This document shows positions 57,799-64,000 of a stretch of DNA of 64,000 bases, piece by piece. Each line of letters starts with the position of its first letter. Position 1 is the stretch's first letter. Origin of the DNA: Artemisia argyi. Lineage: Eukaryota > Streptophyta > Magnoliopsida > Asterales > Asteraceae. Below the pieces are notes generated by a model. That model was given only the letters and a program-made list of their open reading frames with translations, was not told where the DNA came from and did no database searches. The stretch spans positions 13,563,897-13,627,896 of the forward strand of contig CM060684.1 of assembly GCA_030686995.1 (NCBI GenBank), in the 5' to 3' direction. The translations under genes and the position numbers were made by a program.

Positions 57799-58668
57799 TC
57801 TCTTATTCTTTTCTTTGCAGTTTCTCTTGAAATGTCCAAGCTTGTTACAGTTGTAACACTTTACTTTACTTAAGTCCCTTTTCTAAAAATTATTTTTCTT
57901 GAACTTATGTGAAGTTTTCCTATCATTGTTGTATTGCTTGGGCTTTCCATCTTGGTTATCTTCAGATGATCTAAACTTCTCTTGTCCACCATTCTTATGA
58001 CTTGTACTATTGTCATAATTAGTGAATAGAAGTTTGTCCTGATTGTCACTAGGGTTTCCATCAAAGAGTTTTACTCTTTCCTCAAAGGCTTTTAACCTTC
58101 CAATTGTCTCATCTAGGGTTGTGTTTTCTAGATCAGAAAATTGTTCTATGGCTGCCACGATTTGTATAAACCTTCTGGGTACTGAACTTAATAGTTTTCG
58201 TACTAAGGTTTGTTGATCAAAAATTGATCCTAAGCCACTAGCCCTTGTGACAATACTATTGAGTTTTGCTGAGAAAACGTCAATACTATCATCTTCTTTC
58301 ATTTTCAACATCTCAAATTCAGTTTTGAGAGTTTGTATCCGTGCTTTTTGCACTCTATCTACACCTATGTGCCTAGTTTGTAGTGCTTCCCAAATTTCTT
58401 TCGCACTCTTACAACTAGCTACTTGTAAAATCATATCTTCTGGTAATGCCTGATACAGATATGCAGTTGTAGTCATATCTTTCTTTGTATCCAGTTCTTC
58501 ATTACCCTTGGGTTCTATTAATTCCCACAGCCCATTTGCTTTTAGTATGGTTTTTATACGAAGTGCCCATACTGTATAATTTGTAGGTTTTAAAACGGGA
58601 CATTGAAATTGGGAAAACGATGAAGCCTCTTTGTGAATTACAATTTCCTTGTTTTTATCTTCAGTCAT
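57799..58668 (-). pseudogene. Gag of copia element 1
   Basis: The likely start is the ATG at 58666-58668 (MTEDKNKEIVIHKE), because upstream codons in the same frame lack Gag-like sequence. The UBN2-type gag domain shows NYTVWALRIKTILKANGLW, the ILQVASCKSAKEIWEAL region and FEMLKMKEDDSI. A TAG (57883-57885) cuts off the single zinc knuckle (CYNCNKLGHFKRNC), which is followed by a second stop (57796-57798). So Gag would lack its nucleic-acid-binding knuckle. Confidence 0.85.
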
Positions 58669-59067
58669 TGTGCCACAATTTCTTCTTGATATGATTTCTT
58701 CCCTGTACAACCAACCAAATACTCTCTTGGTGTCTCCTTTTTCTTTCTTTGTTCGACCCAGAAATAAAACAAACAACCTTCCCTTTGTTTTTTTTAAACA
58801 GTAAAAAGATTGTTCCCCTTTTCTTCTTTCTTTTTCGAACCAGCAAAAACACCAACAAGAATACTTCTTGTTTCTTCTGCCTTTGAACCAGCACAGAAAA
58901 AACAGCACCTTTTTCTTCTTTTCGCCCAAAGAACAATCTATTCTTTGCTGGTTTCTGTCCGAACCAAAAGTATTCCACAAGTTGTGTTTTGGTTCCAATT
59001 TGTTTAATACAGAAACTGCCCCTTTAACGCCTCTCTTCTTCTTCGTTCTTCAATCGTCAAAAACGAA

Positions 59068-59087
59068 GTTAGGCTCTGATGCCAATT
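59068..59087 (-). other. Primer binding site of copia element 1
   Basis: On the minus strand, directly after the 5' LTR, AATTGGCATCAGAGCCT is close to the initiator tRNA-Met complement TGGTATCAGAGCC with one mismatch. Confidence 0.7.
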
Positions 59088-59426
59088 TGTTGCCCAGCGG
59101 GGTTTTAACTTTAAACAAATTAAGTACAACGAAACAAATAACTAAAAAGGACTTGTATTAACAATAATGTATTTGATTTACAACTATGGTTTTGTACAAT
59201 TCTGATGATTTAGAAACTGAAATCATCTATCTATTTATACTATCTAAAAAGTCACCATCGTGCCTCTAGGTTTTCTCCCAAACGGTGTGTTTGTTGGTTT
59301 GTGTCGATTCACAAAAATAACCGTTTGTTGGTTATTAAGTTTGTTATAAACCTATTTAGTCCTTGTGACTTTCGTCTTGTACACACAGCACCTTGAACTT
59401 CACTTAGGGACGAGATTATGCCAACA
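59088..59426 (-). repeat. 5' LTR of copia element 1
   Basis: 339 bp; differs from the other LTR at about four sites. A TTTATACTAT-like AT box lies within it. Confidence 0.95.
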
Positions 59427-61437
59427 TAATTTACTGAGGTAAGACAGTATTGCAATTAACTTTTAATACTATGAACGTACATAACCCTAGTTGAAGTTAG
59501 AACATAGTTAGAAGTGAATACTTGGTTTTGTTTCCCAAGGTTACTCTAAATTTAAGTTATCTAGCCCCATGATATAGGGCGTGATAAGGAAAATTTGAGA
59601 ATAATGAAACAAAAAATTATTGTATCCCAATTAAAAAACCTAGTTCAGCAAACTTGGCACAACCATTTGGGTTGAACATAAAATAATAATTTATATGAAG
59701 ACATTTCACAAGCGTAGAAGACAAAAATGAAGTGAAAAGTTTGATTTTTATAAATTTTCCTAATAGTTAATATGATTATGTAAGTTATATTATTGCATTA
59801 ATACTCTTTAACTTTCTTTTCCAGGCTCTCGAAGAGTCTTGTTTATCTGTCATGTGTGAACCATGATAATCTCGACATTGCTTTTGAAGAAAACGTGAAG
59901 GACCAGAAATGTAGAATAGAAAGTTAATAACTACCAAAGTTAGTTAAATTAGTTAGACTTTAGAATTTCTGTATTTTGTGAAAGGATGCATCGATTCAGC
60001 ATGCCTTTTGGTTAAGAGTTGTGGCGTTTGGCTTATGTCCATTCGAACCAACACAATGGTTAAACACAACCATTAGAAACCTATAAATACTTGATACTAT
60101 GTAACTTTACATTGGTTAGACAAATAATAAGTTATGTATAGTTTATACTTGTTTGCATTTTACATTTGACTCAACCAATACCGATTCATATTGATACACG
60201 GCTGGGACAACATTTGGCATCAAGAGCCTCGTTGAAACATCTCGTTACAGCATCAAATACCAGAAACATCACAGAACATTGTATCAAGAAACCAAAACAA
60301 AAATACACACGTTGAACCTTGTTTTTCAGGAAACAACGCATACCTTCGAACCTTGTTAACACTAGAAGGATTGTAATAGATAACTTAGGGACATAAGAAA
60401 GTCTTGTACAAACTTTCTTTGTGTCGAAAACTTGCAAACAGAAAAAGGATACCAAACCAGAAACTTGGTGTCTTGGTTTGTTGGTTTGATTCGAACGATC
60501 CAACAAAACCAGAAGGAAAAATTCTTGTTTAAACAACAAACAAGAACGAACTTGTGTGGCTTACTACGACACAACAAGGGAAAGAAAAGTCGACTAGAAG
60601 ATTGTGTATTATCGAGATACACAAAGGAGAAAGAAGAAAGAAAAGACGTGCAGAAATCTCATTGGCGTTGCTTGGATAAGAGAAGATACCGGTACAAGAA
60701 ACAAGATATAAAAAAGGTCGTTGGCAATACAAGAAACAACAACAATTTAAAGAAGACACGCGACTTGATCACTCGCTGTAAAGGAAAAGAATACCGAATA
60801 AGTTTCAGGAAATTGTTGGTATACGGTGTGGAAAAGAAGGAAGGAACGAAGGAGAAGTATTGTGAAACAACGAAAGAAGGATACAAGCAACAGCGGAACG
60901 ACAAACAAAACACCTTTTGTTTAGACGTTGATAGAATACCGTAGGGTATAAAGGAAAAGAAAAGCAATCGAATTGCTGTTTGGCAGAAGAATACCGCAAG
61001 TATTTTTTGAAGAAAAAGACTTGGAAGAAAGGAAACAACGACAACAACCTGAAGTTGATCGTGGCCAAAAACACTTAGGGTGATTTGGAGGTTAAGCCGA
61101 GACATAACAAGGGTCTAAGGCACGTAGTAGAAACCAAGTTGAGAAAGAGACGAGGAAAGAAATAACGTGGTTGATATCATTCTAAGTATCGACACACAAG
61201 TGGGAACATCGTCGTGATTTAACACAACATACGAGGTCACAAAATTCAAAACTTTGGATTTCAATTATACTTTTAGTATAGATATTTACTTCATTATTAG
61301 GAAATCCCAAGAACTATATATTGATCCCGTATTACTAGGATTCCCGGATAACTATTTCTGTTCCCGTAGAAATAAGAATACCATATTGGTTAGAATTCCC
61401 ATAAAATTAAACCGTGAAGATTATAAATTCACTTAAG

Positions 61438-62060
61438 ATGTCTGGAGACGATACAATCACACCAAACACTACACTTAAACCCATGACACCTATTGCACAA
61501 TACCAATGCCCTAAACTAAAAGACACAAACTATACTGTTTGGGCTATACAAATTAAGATTATATTGGAAGCACATGGCTTGTGGGAGACAATAGAACCAA
61601 AGGAAAATACGCAAGCAGATGATAAGAAAGATAAGGCAACAATGGCCTTACTATATCAAGCGTTGACCGAGGATGTGATTTTACAAGTAGCAAATTGCGA
61701 AACATCAAAAGAATTGTGGGAATCATTGAAAAGGAGACACGTAGGAGAAGAGAAAGTGCAACAGGCACGATTACAATCACTAATGATAGGATTTAATGCA
61801 CTTCAAATGAAGGATGATGAAACAGTGGATGCATTTACGAACAAACTTAACAGTTATAGCACTAAGGCTAAAGAATTAGGAAAGACCTTGGATGAATCAC
61901 TTTTAGTACGATAACTATTAGACTCCACACCAGATAGATTCATTCAGATAGTAGCATCCATAGAACAGACGAATGATCTCGATGACATTACTTTAGATGA
62001 GATCACTGGAAAACTTAAGGCATTTGAGGAAAGGATAAAACTCCGAAAGGGAAGTAGAAA
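61438..62060 (+). pseudogene. Gag of copia element 2
   Basis: Starting at ATG 61438 (MSGDDTITPN), it carries the UBN2-type gag domain: NYTVWAIQIKIILEAHGLW, ILQVANCETSKELWESL, QMKDDETVDAF. A TAA at 61912-61914 interrupts it after LLVR, where copia element 1 has a lysine codon (VRKLL). The frame then continues (LLDSTPDRFIQIVASIE) until a frameshift near 62050 moves the coding sequence to another frame. Confidence 0.85.
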
Positions 62061-64000
62061 GCCAGGATAATTTATTATTCGCACAAGGCGAACACTCTAG
62101 AAATAAGAAACGATTTAACAAATATAGGGGTAGATCAAACTACTCACGAGGAAACTGGCAGAATAAAGGAAAAAGAGATAACTCGAATGGAGAAAATTCA
62201 ACTCACAACAACAAACCCAATAAGTATAGAGGTGAATGGAATAAGAAGAAGGTAAAATGTTTCAATTGCGGGAAACTTGGACATTTTAAGAAAGAATGTA
62301 GAAGTCCACCAACAACTCAAGAACAATCAAACCTTATCTATGAAGACGATGAACCATCACTATTAATGACTACACACGAAGAAGTATTGTTAAATGAAGG
62401 ACAAGTACAACCCGGAAAGTATGCTACAACAGACGCTAGCATATGGTACTTAGATAATGGTGCAAGCAACCATATGACAGGAACCAAAAGTCATTTTAAG
62501 GATATTGACGAAAGCATCACTGGACGCGTTCGTTTTGGAGATGGATCATACGTAGAGATAAAGGGTAGAGGTTCTATATTATTAGGATGTAGAAACAAGG
62601 AGCAAAAGATAATATCGGATGTTTACTACATACCAAACCTCAAGAGTAACATACTTAGTCTAGGACAACTTACCGAAATAGGTTGTAAGATCATCATGGA
62701 TGGAAACAAGTTGACTTTGTATGATAAGAACAAGAAGTTGTTGATGAAGGTAGAAAGGTCGAAGAATAGACTTTACAGTATTAGATTACAAATAGAAACA
62801 CCCATATGCCTCTTAGCAAATATGGATAACCAAGCATGGTTATGGCATGCTAGATTAGGTCATCTGAACTTTGACGATATCAACAAGATGACAAGAAAAG
62901 GATTGGTAGAAGGAATACCAAGAATATATCATGCAGGACAAGTATGTGATGCATGTTTATTAGGAAAACATAGCAGAACACCATTTCCAAACCAAGCTAA
63001 ATTCAGATCAAAGAACCCATTGGACTTAGTTTATGGAGATCTTTGTGGTCCCATAAGTCCAACAACACATTCCGGAAAGAAACTCATCTTCTTACTAGTA
63101 GATGATTGTACACGTTACATGTGGGCCTATTTTCTAACATCTAAGGATCAGGCCTTCAACACATTTAAGGAATTTAGACAGAAAGTTGAAATGGAGTTAA
63201 GATTGAAGTTAAGAATGCTAAGAACAGATAGAGGTGGTGAATTCACATCAAATGAATTCGATAAGTATTGTAAAGACAATGGAATAGCACGACAGTTAAC
63301 AGCACCATACTCACCGCAACAAAATGGAGTAGTTGAAAGAAAGAATAGAATAGTGTTATCAACTACTAGGAGTATGATGAAAGCTATGAAGTTACCTTTA
63401 ACTTTTTGGGCGGAAGCAGTCAAGCATGCCATTTACATACTAAATAGGGTACCTACACGAGCACTAGAAGATAAAACACCATATGAAGCACTCTACAAAC
63501 GAAAACCAAATCTACAAAACCTTAAAATATTCGGATGCACAGCTTATGCTAAGATAACGATACCTCACTTGAAAAAGTTAGACGACAGAAGCATACCGAT
63601 GGTTTATTTAGGAGTAGAGGAAGGATCAAAAGCTTGTAGGCTATATGATCCAGTAAGAAAGAAGAAACATGTTAGTAGGGACGTAAAGTTTATGGAAACG
63701 AAACCGTGGAATTGGAATAAGAATGGAGATGATACGGATACACAAGACACATTTTGGGCTAGTTTTGTGGTAGAAGAAGTTGATAGTGGAATTCCTACAC
63801 CAATCAACATAGAAAACATTGATAACACGTATCATGAAGAAGATCAAATACTGGATCCAATACCAGATCCAATACCAGATCCAGAATCACCAACTACACC
63901 ACCAACATACACTTACGAACCCAACTCAGAAAGTGAAAGACAAGCTACTATTAGTTCATTTGGAAGCTCATTAGGAAGCTCAGAAAGATATGATCACAGA
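62061..64000 (+). CDS. Zinc knuckle, protease and integrase of copia element 2 (open to the window end)
   Basis: In frame 2 the sequence reads without stops from about 62060 to 64000. It shows the zinc knuckle [14 protein letters not shown], the protease region [13 protein letters not shown], the pre-integrase zinc motif ([27 protein letters not shown]) and the integrase core ([33 protein letters not shown]). An acidic and proline-rich linker follows, with the repeat [13 protein letters not shown] is expected beyond the window. It has no independent start because the link to Gag is broken by the frameshift near 62050. Confidence 0.85.

Larger units (their letters stand above)
54111..59426 (-). 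mobile_element. Complete Ty1/copia LTR retrotransposon (5.3 kb), minus strand
   Basis: The two 339-bp LTRs (54111-54449 and 59088-59426) start TGTTGCCCAG and end ATGCCAACA. They differ at about four positions by eye. On the minus strand the order is 5' LTR (right), PBS, gag, integrase, RT, RNase H, PPT and 3' LTR (left), which is the copia order. All coding parts lie in one frame but are cut by three stops. It is inserted in exon 15 of the unknown gene. Confidence 0.93.
50147..59866 (+). pseudogene. Unrecognised 16-exon plant gene, disrupted by two exonic transposon insertions
   Basis: Exons: 50147-50401, 50485-50514, 50597-50656, 50780-50848, 51074-51255, 51332-51416, 51512-51622, 51709-51921, 52012-52157, 52306-52390, 52473-52605, 52862-52919, 53078-53144, 53226-53923 (split by a LINE copy), 54031-59438 (split by a copia element) and 59825-59866 (stop TGA). 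All GT-AG junctions keep phase, and removing each transposon with one target duplication restores phase in exons 14 and 15. The original protein was about 570 residues, soluble-looking, with a Ser/Thr/Pro-rich N-terminus, then WIWAELIDCL, HPSLGEEMAMDL, WASELLNKWF and LFAEHCLEV. I recognise no family. Two further stops exist: TAG 50801-50803 in exon 4 and TAA 52120-52122 in exon 9. A three-exon relative is at 14161-14776. Confidence 0.75.
59910..64000 (+). mobile_element. Second Ty1/copia element, 5' part, running off the window
   Basis: The coding content (gag from 61438, protease and integrase to 64000) is clearly related to copia element 1 but diverged. The 5' LTR is inferred to end at ACAACA 60212, just before a PBS-like TGGCATCAAGAGCC (60215-60228, one extra base against the tRNA complement). 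Its start is uncertain, perhaps near TGTAGAATAG at about 59910. A CCTATAAATA box near 60080 could be its promoter. Leader 60213-61437 (about 1.2 kb) holds no gene. Confidence 0.75.

Noticed and set aside
60432..60944. 170-codon open frame in the leader of copia element 2
   Set aside because: It has no recognisable domain, is Lys/Arg-biased because of the purine-rich leader, and lies between the PBS and gag.

Overview
This is nuclear DNA of a flowering plant, most likely a eudicot and perhaps a composite (Asteraceae). It is AT-rich, its genes have short GT-AG introns, and it is packed with plant transposons. The family hint comes from the style of the Ty3/gypsy Gag and its extra upstream ORF, so it is inference only. 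I see no bacterial, organellar, rRNA, tRNA or CRISPR feature.

Layout. 1-9385 is the right-hand part of an autonomous-type Helitron: a RepHel gene (AT-hook N-terminus, HUH Rep, PIF1 helicase, one nonsense codon) and a nine-exon RPA70-like gene, ending in a textbook hairpin plus CTAG. 9386-11262 is a repeat unit holding a foldback element; its sister at 45852-47632 preserves the empty Helitron site. 14161-14776 is a fragment of an unrecognised gene. 15014-28720 is a complete, very young Ty3/gypsy element with 3.6-kb LTRs and a 5-bp target duplication, but with broken gag-pol. 28721-29700 holds inverted repeats and a MITE. 29784-30900 is a LINE-derived element with ORF1 but no ORF2. 31838-32768 is a long-TIR element. 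34117-35280 is a MITE followed by a LINE 3' end. 35794-37100 (minus strand) is a BAHD acyltransferase with a frameshift after DFGWG. 39120-39670 is LINE debris with a nested hAT MITE. 39979-40665 is a UPF1 gene fragment. 40690-44340 is rich in an 18-bp palindrome and is interrupted by a Mutator-like foldback element (42517-43555).

50147-59866 is the fuller paralogue of the 14-kb gene fragment. It has 16 phase-consistent exons, two nonsense codons, and two exonic transposon insertions: the ORF1-only retroelement (53267-53856, 18-bp target duplication) and a Ty1/copia element on the minus strand (54111-59426). Removing both insertions and one copy of each target duplication restores exon phase. 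A second, related copia element starts near 59.9 kb on the plus strand and runs off the window.

The host genes seen (BAHD enzyme, UPF1 fragment, two copies of the unknown gene) are all damaged. The window therefore reads as a transposon-rich region with decaying gene copies. Within each transposon the genes form the usual sets: Rep, helicase and RPA in the Helitron; Gag, protease, reverse transcriptase, RNase H and integrase in the LTR elements.
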